Positions 35,201 through 47,200 of a stretch of DNA of 64,000 nucleotides are shown here, in pieces. Every line of letters begins with the position of its first letter. The first letter of the stretch is position 1. The stretch is from contig VZRN01002233.1 of assembly GCA_013397935.1 (NCBI GenBank), positions 124,001-188,000 on the forward strand, written 5' to 3'. The stretch comes from Dasyornis broadbenti. Its lineage: Eukaryota > Chordata > Aves > Passeriformes > Dasyornithidae. A program made the position numbers and the translations under genes. The notes beneath the pieces were generated by a model. That model was given only the letters and a program-made list of their open reading frames with translations, was not told the origin of the DNA and did no database searches.

Positions 35201-38200
35201 CTGCGCTGATGCTGTGATGTCAGCTCTGTCTCTGTCCCTTCCCTGCTACTGCCATCTGTCCTGCAGGGCAAGTCCAGAGCACTAGGAATAAGCCAAAAAA
35301 TGGAAAAGCTGAGTTATTTAACCCCTAGCAGCCTATCAGCTCTAAGATCTGTTCCCCTAAAGGCTTGGTACCACAAAGGGCCTTTGGATGTGTGTGAAAT
35401 GCAGTGGATTTTTGAGTGAGATGAGACAACGCTGCACCAGTGCCAGACAGAATGGGACATAAACCAGTCACCCCATGGTGCCACCAGCCACTCTGAGGCT
35501 TCACCACGGATATCCTGGTGCTGCTGCCCCAAGGAAATGTTCTGAACACCACAAGATTCCACTGAGTGAATGCCCCACAATGGCTCATGGATGTGGTGTT
35601 GATGTGGAGTCTCAGCATCCATCACTGGCCACCGTGAGGGGGGACCAGGACCCGGCTCCAGAGGCCACCACTGCTCAGCCCCAGGGCTGTCTCCCCACGC
35701 AGGAAATGAGCAGGGAGATGTGGTTTTACCCATGGATGCTGACAGCCTGACACAAAAAATAACGTGAATCCTCTGCCTGCAACGACCTCCTGGCCAAGTC
35801 CATCTCACTCAGCCCTCCCTGGGCAGCAGAACCGCTAGGAGGATGTGTCCCAACAGATTTGGAGCTGATAAAATCTTATTTATCTTCAACTGTTGACACC
35901 GAAGCGTCTAGACTTGCCTGTTGGGGAAAGGCGCAGCCAAGGCCTCCTTTCCCTCTTGAAGGAAATGATTTGCTCAACAATTGCTTTTTCCACAAATCCT
36001 CTCCCCCTCCTCCCTACCAGCCACCTCCTCCTCTTCCCCTACATTCCTGGCTTCTCATTAGCTCTACTCAGGACGTGTCCAGGACTGCAGTCAATGGATC
36101 CCCAATAAAGCCACTGGCCTGGCAAGGGAGAGAGAAGAAAAGTGCTGCCTCCGGCTGCTAATTTCCTTGCGCTCCCCAGCAAGCAGCTGCGGAGCTGCAT
36201 CCTGGGACAGGTTGGGGCAGATCGCAGCCGAGAGGTGATAATAACGTGTCTGTCATCTTCCCCAGACATGTAGCATCTTGCAAACCGCAAATACCGTTAA
36301 CCGGCTCGGACGAATCTGTTACGACAGATCCTGGAAGACGTGCCGGCGGCACAGCTAATTTTTTTTCTCTAATTTTTTTTTAATAACCATTTTTTATTCA
36401 CCGGCCTGTAAACTCCTCACTGAGCTGGAAATTCCTCCCCAAGCTACTTTGTTGCTCATTTACTAGGAGGCGGGTGTGAGTGTGACTGGTGCCTGAGAGG
36501 AGAGGGGAGTGTCCAGCGGGGCCTGAGGTACCTGTCCATCACACAGGTGGGCTGGACAGCGGGCATACTGCCCTGGGGAGGGCTGAAAGAGGTACCCTGG
36601 CACCCTCTGCCTCCAGTCCCTGCACCACAGTGGTGATAAGCTGGGGGGATGACCATAAGGGATGCCCCAAAAGCCACCTCCCTGTGCCTCCAGTCCCTGC
36701 AACCACAGCAGTAATGGACTGGGGTGATGGCCGTAGGGATGCCCCAAAACCCACCTGCACCATGGTGATGCTGGATTGGGGTGACAGCTCTAAGGGATGC
36801 CCCAAAAGCCACCTCCCCATGTCTGCAGTCCATGCACCACGGTGGTGATGGATTGGGGTGGTGGCCATAGGGATGCCCCGAAAGCCTCCTCCTTGTGCCT
36901 GTGGTCCCAGAACCATGGCACTGGTAGATTGGGGTGGCACCAAACCACCACCAGCTTGCCCAGGACAGGCATAGCTGGGAAGAGCCCCTTGACCACTCCA
37001 AGGCACCCAGTAGAGCCCCTCTGACCACCCCAGCCAATGGCAGCTGCAGGGGACCCCTGTCACCCACAGGTCCCCCAGGCCTGCAGAGCACTGAGATCTC
37101 AGTGCCCCAGCAGAGCAGCACAGGAAGCCTGCCTGTGCTCCAGCATGTGTTCTTCTACCTTAATTAGCATTCCATTACTGCTAATTAAAATCCCTTGGTT
37201 CACCCCCGAAGGAGTCCTCTCCCTGCCTTCCCCAGTGAGCACGTCCTTAAAATAACTTCCAGCTGGGATTGCTCGCAGTCACTGCTGAGCCAACATCAGC
37301 ACTCTGGGTTTAATCTCTTCTTGTAGGTCTGACTCCCTCTGTGTGGTGGATCCCCTGACCAAGCCAGCCTGGGGCTCCCTCCCACCCCAAAAGGAAGCCA
37401 CAAATCCAGCAAAGAGGTTACTTCATGCTGCGTTATCAAGGATGCAGGGAGCAGGCTGGTAGGGAAGGGAAGAGGAGGCTGAGCTGGCCTTGGGAATTGC
37501 TGCTGGGAATGAAATGCAAAAACCAGCACGGCAAGAGCAAGGTCTAGGAAGTAACCACTGGCTCTGGAGCATCCCGGGAGGGTTGTGCTGTGAGGGAGGG
37601 AGCTGCTCCTCTGCTCTCTCTCTCAGCCGCTACCTGACGTGGGCAGGGCAGTGAGTGGGTTTGCCAAGGGCACACCAGCATCCTTTCCCCTCCCATGCAC
37701 AGGAGATCATGGCTCCCAACTCTCTCCCACCTCTCCTGCAGGAGAGCTTTGCTTTCCCGAAGAAGCAGCACTGCCAGTAAGCCATTCCCTTGACCTGTGC
37801 ATACCAGACACGTTCAAGATAGTGGAGCTGATAGCGGGATCGTGTTGGAACATCACACACCGAATTCCTTTGCCTTTTTTCTTAATTCCATTGTGTCTGG
37901 AGCTCCTGCTTCATCCACACCCTGCAAAAGCTGGTGGAAAGCCTCCAGTGGGTTGGCTCCGATGGGCTCTGGAGCAGGCTGGTGCTGAGGTTGCTTTCCT
38001 ACTTCTGGCACGCCAAAATATCCACGCTCATCTGCACAGCTGCTCAGGGTGTCTTGAGCTGTGTGCGGCCTCTGATCATCTCCATGCTGTGCCTGTTGGA
38101 CAGCAACCTCCCTGGGACACGGGAAAATGCCAGAGAGAGTTTGCAGAGGGGGCTCATGGTCTGTAGACGCACCTGAAGGTTTTTCCCCTCCTCTTACTGC

Positions 38201-41200
38201 TGCCTCTACCCCAACAAGCCTCAGACAGTGACCAGCAAGGGAGAACCTGCCTCCTACCGCACCAATTACTCCCATCCTGCTCATTCAGTTAGGACCAGAG
38301 AAAGCATTTCAGCTCCCCAGTGCCCATGCGCCAGCTGCAAGATCTATCAAACAACTGGGACCAGTTCCACACTGCCATCTCCCACCGGCCGAGCTCTGGG
38401 CTGCAGATTGGTTTGCTGTGGGCGGCTGCTGGACAACCATGCACGGGAGCAGGAGCAGCTCTCCTCGGCTGTGGACCTGTCCAGCACCTCGCAGGCTGTT
38501 TGCTCTTTGAAGCAGCAACAAGACCCTGGGCGTGGTTCGGACTCTGTGCCTGTGCCAGAGACCCCCCTGCCTGCTCGGCTCGGGGGGTTGTCCATCTCCC
38601 TCCGGCTCCAGGCGCTCTATGAGAGCCCAGGCAGCTCCCCCACGCCGTCCCTTTGCAAGCCCGGCCGCAGGAGCCCAAAGACCCCATTAACGCCTCTGCA
38701 GCTCTGGCACATGTGACAGCGTCCGGCGGGGAGGCAGCCAACCCGACTTGAGAAAAATCCTAATTATCCGTCAGTTACCAGCTGGCTGGCGTGGCGAGGG
38801 GCTGCGGCGAGAAAACTGCCGCGATCGGCTGCTGCTGCAGCGTGTCCGGGCAGCTCCGGGCAGCGGAGCTCCGGTGGCTCCGGCAGGCGGGCAGGATGCC
38901 GGCGTGCCCCGTCTTGCCGTGCCGCAGCTCCCGGTCCTCCTCCCGCCCCGCCGGAGCAGTCTGCCGGAGGGGGGCTTCCAACCCACAGGGAAAACCTTAT
39001 TTTCGGCATCTGGCCGTTGCTCTCTGCGATAAGAAGGCCATTAAAAATGAAAAGAAAGGTGGCAGCAGCCTGGAGGGCTTCCCACAGCACGGAGCGGCGC
39101 TGCCGCTGCCGTCCAGAGCTGCTGGTGACTCACGGTGCTCAGAGCCCAGCCCCGGGCTTGGGACATCCAGTGTCACCCAGCACTGCCCAGAATCTCTCTG
39201 CAAGGACGGAGCTGAGTAATGTTAGTCCCAAGGCTTCACGCTTCTCCATTCACTTCTTTTCTAAAATTAGAAAATCAGCATTTGGAGAAAAGAGAGAGCA
39301 GTTGATGATGCCCTGGTGCCATTTCCCACACTGCTGCCCCCGCACCCCTTCCTCCTCCTCCTGCATTGAGTCAAGGGTGTCTGCTAAAGCACATCTTATC
39401 TCTTGAGAGATATGCAGGCTCCTCATTTGAATCCTTCAGGAGTTGGGAGAATCCACCACATTCCTTGGTAAATTGTTCCTATGGCTAATTATCCTCACTG
39501 CTAAAAAAAAAATTCTGCCTTGTTTCTAGTCTGAATTTGCCTGGCTTCAGCTTCCAAGAGCTGGATCTCATTATGTCTTTTGCTATTAGATTAAAGAGCT
39601 GGCCACCATGAGGAACCATCTCCTGGGCACAACCAAAATCAAGCCACCTTGCTCTTCCTGGGGTGAACTTCTATGCAGAATGTTTCTCTGGTACCACTCT
39701 ACAGGGCATCTGTTCCAAATTTTTCATCTTCACATCTCCCTCGCAAACCACGTCTGTTTTTGTCAACAGAGGGTTTGAGGTGTGGACAGGAGCGCTGTGT
39801 TTGTGGGCAGGGCTTGGGGACACTTGGTTCCCCAAACCAGGTGGCACTGGCCTGCCCAACCCTGCAGAGCAAGGACTTGTCCAGCACTCCACAGTGGCCA
39901 GCTCACTTGGTTCTTAGGAGTCTCCTAAGCACAGGAGAATGAATAATGCCACGTCTCCCAGAGTGTTTCAAGTCAAAACCCTTCAAAGCCAGGAGGCCAT
40001 TGGGTTACCCACTCCCATCAACCAAAGCCTGTAATTGTATCAAAAAATGATGCCAAATTGTTTGACAAGATGACTCACACAAACCATTTGCTTTGGCATT
40101 GCCTGTGCACCAGCTGTCCGTTCCTCCATGGCCAGATCCTCCATGACTCAACCCCAGATTGCACGAGACTTTCAGCTGAGTCCTCTTCTAGTGCAGGGGA
40201 CTCCTCATTGCTCCAAAATGCTGCCCGGCACATTGGCCCTGCCGAGCTTGTGGTCAGTGCTTGGTGTAAATTGATCAACCATCCTGGGTGCGGTGAAGTT
40301 CAGTGTATCCAAAAGCCACGAGGCTTCCCCAAGTGAAACAGGCTGGGTTGGTTCTTCCCAAGTGCTGCCTCAAACCATGCGTGTCCTGCAGAGCACCGGG
40401 ATAGTTGATGCTGCTGCCCTCAGTGTGGCCATCACTGTGTTTTCAGATGTCCCTGTCAGATGTGCCTGTCAGATGTCCCCAGCCCTACTGATCAAACATT
40501 TACCTTCCCTTCCCAAGTGCCTGGATTTCCCAACGGCTTTTTGCTATCTTACATGTGTGTTCCCAGCTCCTGTGGAGGCTCACTGTCCCATAGCGCGTTG
40601 TTTTTGTTGACTGACAGCACAGAATACATTTGTTTTGCTGAGCTTCTTTCCCCGCTAAACCAGGACAAACTCTCAGGTGTGGCAGTGGCACTGCTGAGCT
40701 CACAGTGAGTGGAATGAAGGCAGTGGCCTCATTTCCCAGCTCTAGCCCTGCCCGTGACAGCCCCAGCTAAGAGGGCACAGAGTGACACCAGCTGTCACTG
40801 CAGCAGGATCATTCCTCTCGTGGCACTTCGGCAAGCCATACACCCTGCACCAGCCTTGGCAATCCCGCAGGAATCACTGCTTCAAATGAAACATCCCCTG
40901 TGCTCTCCAGGGTGCCGGATGCTGCTGACCCACTGCAGCTCTCCACGAGGCTCAGCTCCATGGCAGGTGGGCACTGGCCCCGCAGCCAACCCGCTCTGGG
41001 GAGATGCAACCACCCCCAGCATAGTGGTTCAGAGAGCCACCCACTTCCGAGTGCCTTCCGAAGTGCTAAAGCCAATTCAGGAATTCAAATCCTCACTCTG
41101 GTCCCTTCCCGGGAATGAGTGTGCACCCTGGAAAGCTCCCAGGTCCAGCTGCTCTCCCAGGCCTGGGAGGGCATCGTGCGGCACTGCCTGCCCTGATCTC

Positions 41201-44200
41201 CCACAAAGGCTTAGGAGAAGCAGCCATATCCTGTCCTGGTGAGCTGAGCTCCCAGGTAGGGTACAGAAGCTATAGGAGCACAGTCAGCACAGGTGAGACA
41301 GCCTGAGCTCCCTTTAGTCAGAACTGGGGAAAGATCCCAGAGAATGGGATGGCTTTCAGGAGGGAGCCCTCCTGCTCTGTGTCTGCCCCATCCCAAAGCC
41401 ATCCCCCGGCACTCCTAGCTGGGGATAGTGGCAAGCGAGCATCAGACACGTTCTGGTCCCCATCCCTGCATGCCGGGACAAGACACCCTGCAGTGCCGTG
41501 TTTCGGTTTCCATTTGTTCGCTTTAGTGGCACTAATGCGTCCCTTCCCTGTGCAGCTCCTGTGCAGCTTCACCTGTAACTGATGGGAGTTACCCCTCAGG
41601 AGGGATAGGAGCAGGCTGGAATCACATCCTGCCCGAGGACCTCCAGTTCATTCAGTTCCTAACGAAATGCATCCCTGAACAGCATCCCTCGAGGAAAGAC
41701 AGTGGAAAGAGTGGAGGCTTCACCAACTCATGGAAGGCAACTCGTGTTTAACCTCGGTGCTGTCCCAAGTGCTTGGTCCATGTCACTCAGCCGCAAAGCC
41801 GCAGCACCGGCCACGGGGAAGCTGCTGGACTGCACCAGCCGGGAATTCGGCTGCGTTCAAACACCGATCGCTGCCGGCTTGCTGCTGCTTTCCCACTCCA
41901 CGCACCCTTTGGCTTCCGCAGGACACAGCCCCAGCGCTGCGGCCGCTGCCGGAACCCGTCCCCTCCCATCACCTCCCCAGGACACACCGGGAGCATCCCG
42001 CCGGCCGCTGCGCGGGCTGTCCCTGCACGGCAGAATCCAAGGATGCTTTCTGTCTCCCGCAGGAAGGACTGTATTGGCAATTAAACACGTCACCTCTCGC
42101 AAACAAAGGTCATTATCACACCTGGGTCTTAAACATCGCTGGGCTGCTCTGCCCGTTCCGTGACAGCGTCAAATCGCAGCCCCGGAGGAAACTCTGCTGC
42201 TCCTGCGGGGTGTCAGTCGTCCCATCCCAACCTTCCTGCTCTGCCCGTGCTTCCCCGAGGAGAAAACCCGCCCGGCTCAAGGTGATGAGCGGCTCTCCCA
42301 TGTTGTCCAGAGGTACCCGCTGCGGGAATACCGCCGGCACCGGCCACAAGTGCTGGTTCTCCTTAAAAACGGGGACAGCGCTGTGCTGAGCCAGCAGTGG
42401 GGATGCGAATTTAGGACTTTTTTCCACAGAAAGAAAAGCAGCCCCAGTCCGGTCTGCCCGGTCCCTGGGTCCCTGCCTGTGCCGGGCAGCAGGAGGGCTG
42501 TGGGAGCAGCCGTGGACTAAACCTGCATCCCGGCTCCCGAGGAGACAGCGCGGAGCTGTGCAGCCTCCTCTCTGTGCACCCAAACCCACTGTGCTTAAAA
42601 ACCTGCTCTGTTATTTGCTGTGACTTCTAGGGATTAAGTTACTCCTCTAATAGGGGATGGAAAAGGACTGTAAGTGACAAGCAGGAATTTACAGCAAAGC
42701 TGGCAACGGTGCTGGGAGATGCGAGCAAAAGTCCCTCTCGCCTACAGCCTTGCCTCTGACAGCACTCGCTGGCAAATACGCCGGGAAGCACCGTGAGAAC
42801 AAGGCAGGTACTTCCCCAGGACATTTCTTTGCGGGGACATTTACCCACAATGTAGGGGATTGCGGCGAGAGAAGTGACATTCCAGGCGCTGTGCTCCGCA
42901 GCCCTTTGGGAGAAACCCCTGGAAAGCAAGCACTGACGTTTCCTGCACGCTTTGCTTCCCAGGGCCACCACCTGCGCCGGTGCAGTCCCCATCAGTGGTG
43001 GCTGCATCCCGCAGCTGCCCTGTGCGAGCCTCCCCACCGCTGCCGCGTTGGGTGTTGGCGGTGAGGACGCGGTCCGCGGTGCTGAGCATCTCCCCAGCCA
43101 AGGTAGAAGACATGCAACTTACTGTCCAGGTGGCTGACTTGGCGGTGCTGGACTGCTGGAAGGTCACCTCAAAGTGGTGGGGGCCAGGGTAGTCGGTGTT
43201 GGAGGGGATGACAGGAGCCGGGGACATGGCGTCAAAGGTAGAGCTGGGCTGCGAGTAGGGCGAATGCGTTGGGACATTGGAGGTGTGCTCGGAGCTGTAG
43301 GGGCTGGTGGAGGCTGCTCTGCTGCCGATGCTCTGATCCATGCTGTTGTTCAGCAAATTGAACTGGGACTGGAGGAAGGGAAAAGGGGAGGAGGGAAAAA
43401 AGAAAACACCAGCCAGTTTAGAGACAGGGAAACCTCAGCCACCTTTCTCCAGGGCTGGGGTGTCCTGTTACAGCCTCCTTAAAGGGCCAGCGTGCGGGAG
43501 GGGAGCCAAAAGAGCTGGTCTGGGTGGCTCGGGTTTTCCAACAGGTCACCACTTGTGTGAGGGATAAACTCCGTGTGCTTAAATCACCCTCCTCGGTCTG
43601 CTCCATCCTCGCTGGAGGCTGCTAGGTGCCACAGTCCCTGATTTCTAGCACACCTGCCTTGGGAAAGCCACACTTCTGGCAGTGGGGAGAGGGCAGGGAT
43701 GTTGTGGGGCTTGCTCAGGTGTGGGAGATGTCCCGCTGAAGGCGGGGAGTGACAGTCCCGTCCTGCACGCAGGACTCTGCTCCACGGTGTCCCCTCCAGC
43801 AGCCGGGGTGTCACAGCTCGGTGGGGCTGCCCTGGCAAGGTGAGCAGCAGTCCCTGGCTATGACATCGCTCCATCGCGGCGGCGATACCGAACGCCCATC
43901 CTGTTTTCCAACCTCTTTTCCGACCTGTCCCTCATGTGTTCACTGGTCACGGACACACACCCACACACCGCTCCCGGGAGTGCTTCCTGTGCCAGCCAGC
44001 CCCTAGCAGTGGTTTGTAGCTGGTTTCCCAGCGGGATGTTTGGTGCCTGATGCAGCTCTAATTTGGGGAAAACCTCAAACCTACAAAGCCCGCGGCTGCG
44101 ATGAGGCACTGCAGGAAGGTTTCAGGGCAAACGGACCCATTTAGGCAGCTCCTGGCTCTTACACCAGACCCGTTGGATCAAATCATGACTTCTTACAATT

Positions 44201-47200
44201 TTTTCCTTATTCCTCTTCTGACCAATTACTGTCAGATTTTACAGTAAGAGCTGGCAGCTCCTTTACCTGCAGGCAGAGCCCACTCACAGTGACATTCTCA
44301 AGAGCCACATGGCTAAAGAGACCTTAGTGTTTAATCAGAAAATCAGACTCAAATACAACTGTTTCTCAAAGCAAATGGGGCTTTTTTCTCCCAGAAATCT
44401 GCAATTCTCTAGCTGCTCGGGGGTTGCTCTCACCCTGCAGCCCCAGAGGCAGTGGCAGTGCCGGTGACCACACGCAGTATCTGGTGCATTGCCGTGTGTC
44501 ATCCTTGGCAGCCCCCCTTGACTGCCCACATGCCTGGCAGGGACTGTCCCTGTCCCCAGCACCCTCTGGGGCAGCTCTGGGAAGCCAAGAGATGTGGAAG
44601 CAGCCATGGGCACAGCCAGCAGGCTCAGCCTTCTCCAAAGGGCTGCAAGGCTCACGGCTCAGGAATCAGGAGACGTGTTTTAACTTGGGATCCCAACCTC
44701 ACCCAACCCTCTACGATGTGGAATGGTTTAAAGGCAATCATCCTTCTCCAGGGAAGTTCTCCTGTTGCCTGCATCTCTCACAAGGTCGTTGGAGCCTGTG
44801 ACTAACTGGAGGAATGCTGAACAAGATCTGGCTTGCTTTTACACATCCAGCCATTTTCTCCCCTAAAATATGTGCCTAAATCCCTCTATTCCTCCTCGCC
44901 GCTCTATAAATAGCCCAGCCAAAGACAAGCCAAGCTTTCCTTAATCCAGGCTTCACCTGGAGGAAAACTTATGAGAAACTTTGGCAAAACAGGCACGTTA
45001 GGAAAGCTCTTCCATCCAACTGGGAAATGCAGCTGCCGTGGGGACCATGGGCAGAGCTGTGCTGGTGAGGTGGCACAGGCAAAGCTGAGGGATCAACCAC
45101 GAGAACAGCAGCAAGGGAAAGGGGATTGCTGCTGGATGGGGCTGCTCACAGCCCAGATAATCCACGAGTATCAAGACTGAGCTGTTTTGCTCTCATGCTG
45201 AGAGCCAGGGCTGTTCATGGCTGAAGCCTGGGGATATAAATGGGTAAGTGAATGGGGATCCACCACGGAACCGACCATCCCAATCTCTGCATGGGAGAAA
45301 ACCTTTCCTCAGGAAGAATGGTGAGATTATGAGACCCAGAATATCACCTCTGTCAGCCTGGCTGGTGGCCCCGAGCTGGGCTGCCTTAGTACAAAGCAAG
45401 GGGCAGCATCTTGAGAGCCCAGACTTTGGGAATCTGCTGGCAGAGAGACCCAGAGTCAGGCGCATGGGGAAATCGACAGACTTGCTGTTCTAAATTGATG
45501 AAATTATGGAAATATTCCCCTAAAAGACAAATCAAAGCAAGAGTGTTTGTGTGTGTGTGTGTAAATATGTACATACAGACACAGGGATAATTATTCTCAC
45601 AACTGCAGCAACGACCTCCCACAGAACAGCCCTGACAATGGGCTTGGTACCAATACACTTCAGGTAAAAACCAGGAATGAACTGATTTCCTTCCATCTCC
45701 AACTGCCTCTGTGCCTGTTCGGACTGTTCCGAATGCCAGGGACAGACACAAACCCCTTTTCCCTAAGGAAACCACCTCAGCGCTCGAGGACAGCGCTGGA
45801 AACATTTCCTGCAGCACAGGTACCACTCCACCTGCCCTGCCCTCCCAGGGATTCCCACCAGGGAAAGGCAGCCTGCCTGGGGAGGCAGGGATGTGGTGTG
45901 GGCTCGGCTGGGGAGGTCCCCTGTGGATGACAAAGAGGTGCCGGTGGAGTCCAGCACCTCCAGGTGTTCCTTGGATGGATGCTCCCCTGGCATCTCTCCC
46001 ACCTGCACACACACAGGTAAGGGACCCTGCACCCCTGGCACCTGAGCTTTGAATCACACCTTGGGCTCTGCAAACACCAGATGGGGCAAAGCAAGAGGAA
46101 CAGTGACCGAGCCGCCGAGGCTGCAGCATCCTGCACCAACATGGCTCTTGAGCGGGGCTGGAGCAGCCCCAGCTCCTCCGTGCAGCTGCAGGATGAGGAC
46201 AGGTAGTGGGACAACCCCTGGAGCATCCTGGGCAGCAGTACCCAGGCTGGGCAGGCAGAGCGAGAGCCGGTGGCCCAGCAGGGGAGGACAGTTCTAACAA
46301 GAGCATCAAGGCAAACCCCGTCCATAGCAAGCAGCACCTACCGTGGTGTAATGCTGCATCGGGTCGCTGATGTAGAGCATTTTAGTTGTCTCAGGGTTCG
46401 CAGAGTGCAGGGAAGCCTCCTGCCACGGGAGTCATGGGGTCGGGGCGGCGGCTGGGGTGAGGTGGCGGGTGGCAGGAAGGAGCGCGGGAGCGGGGCCGGG
46501 CGGGCAGCGCCAGGGATGCTGCGCTGGCCACCCGTGTGCCGCCGTCTGTTGGCTTTTTTGCTTTTTTCATCTCCCTTAGTTCTGTCAACTCGCTGCATCC
46601 AACAACAAAACGGGGCCCACCCCTTCTGTCCCTCATGACTATTCATTAAAGCACAGGGCAGGCCCCAGCTTGCCCAGTGATGGACTGGGCGATACCAACC
46701 ATTCCCACTGCAGGGAAAGCAGGGGTCCAGCTCCGCCACCAAACCTGCCCAGATCCCGCTCCCAAAAGCTTCTTCCAGCCACATGGGGATGGAAACCTGC
46801 TGGGCTGGCACCTGTCAGCAGCACACTGAGGTGCCCACCCTGGCCCTGACCAGGCGATGCAGTGACTCTGCAAGGGCTCCGTGTCTGGGAGATGTGGAGT
46901 TATCTCTGTCTAGATGGATGGATACTTATAGGTGTGGATGGATGTGTGGGTGAGTGGGTGCGTGGATGGATGGATGGATGGATGGATGGATGGATGGATG
47001 GATGGATGGATGGATGGATGGATGGATGGATGGATGGATGGATGGATGGATGGATGGATGGATGGATGGATGGATGGATATCAAGAGGGGTAGACAGGAA
47101 TAGTTAGGGACAGATGACTGACAGAGCATTGGGGTGACCTGCTCACAGCCACTGAGCATCAGCACCACTCTGGCACCACGGAGCTCCAGCTGCAGCAGGA

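Larger units (their letters stand above)
31835..43122 (-). other. TP73: Large TP73 intron (about 11.3 kb)
   Basis: It separates the exon ending the transactivation/early DNA-binding region from the exon starting YSPLLKKLYCQ. No plausible exon or gene was found. Open frames in it are short and lack family motifs. Contents reported separately: candidate regulatory islands at 33820-34130 and 36220-36330, a minisatellite at 36598-36950, a CpG-rich island at 38790-39000 and an ancient CR1-like fragment at 39405-39700. Confidence 0.8.

Noticed and set aside
36456..37121. 221-codon minus-strand frame in TP73 intron
   Set aside because: It runs through a minisatellite whose units have frame-shifting indels; no domain and no splice evidence.
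45386..46330. 314-codon minus-strand frame next to the deltaN exon
   Set aside because: Long only because the DNA is GC-rich; the protein has no recognisable domain and the frame is not that of MLYISDP.
46862..47168. Open frames of repeated Trp-Met-Asp-Gly or Ser-Ile-His-Pro
   Set aside because: Translations of the (GGAT)n microsatellite on the two strands.
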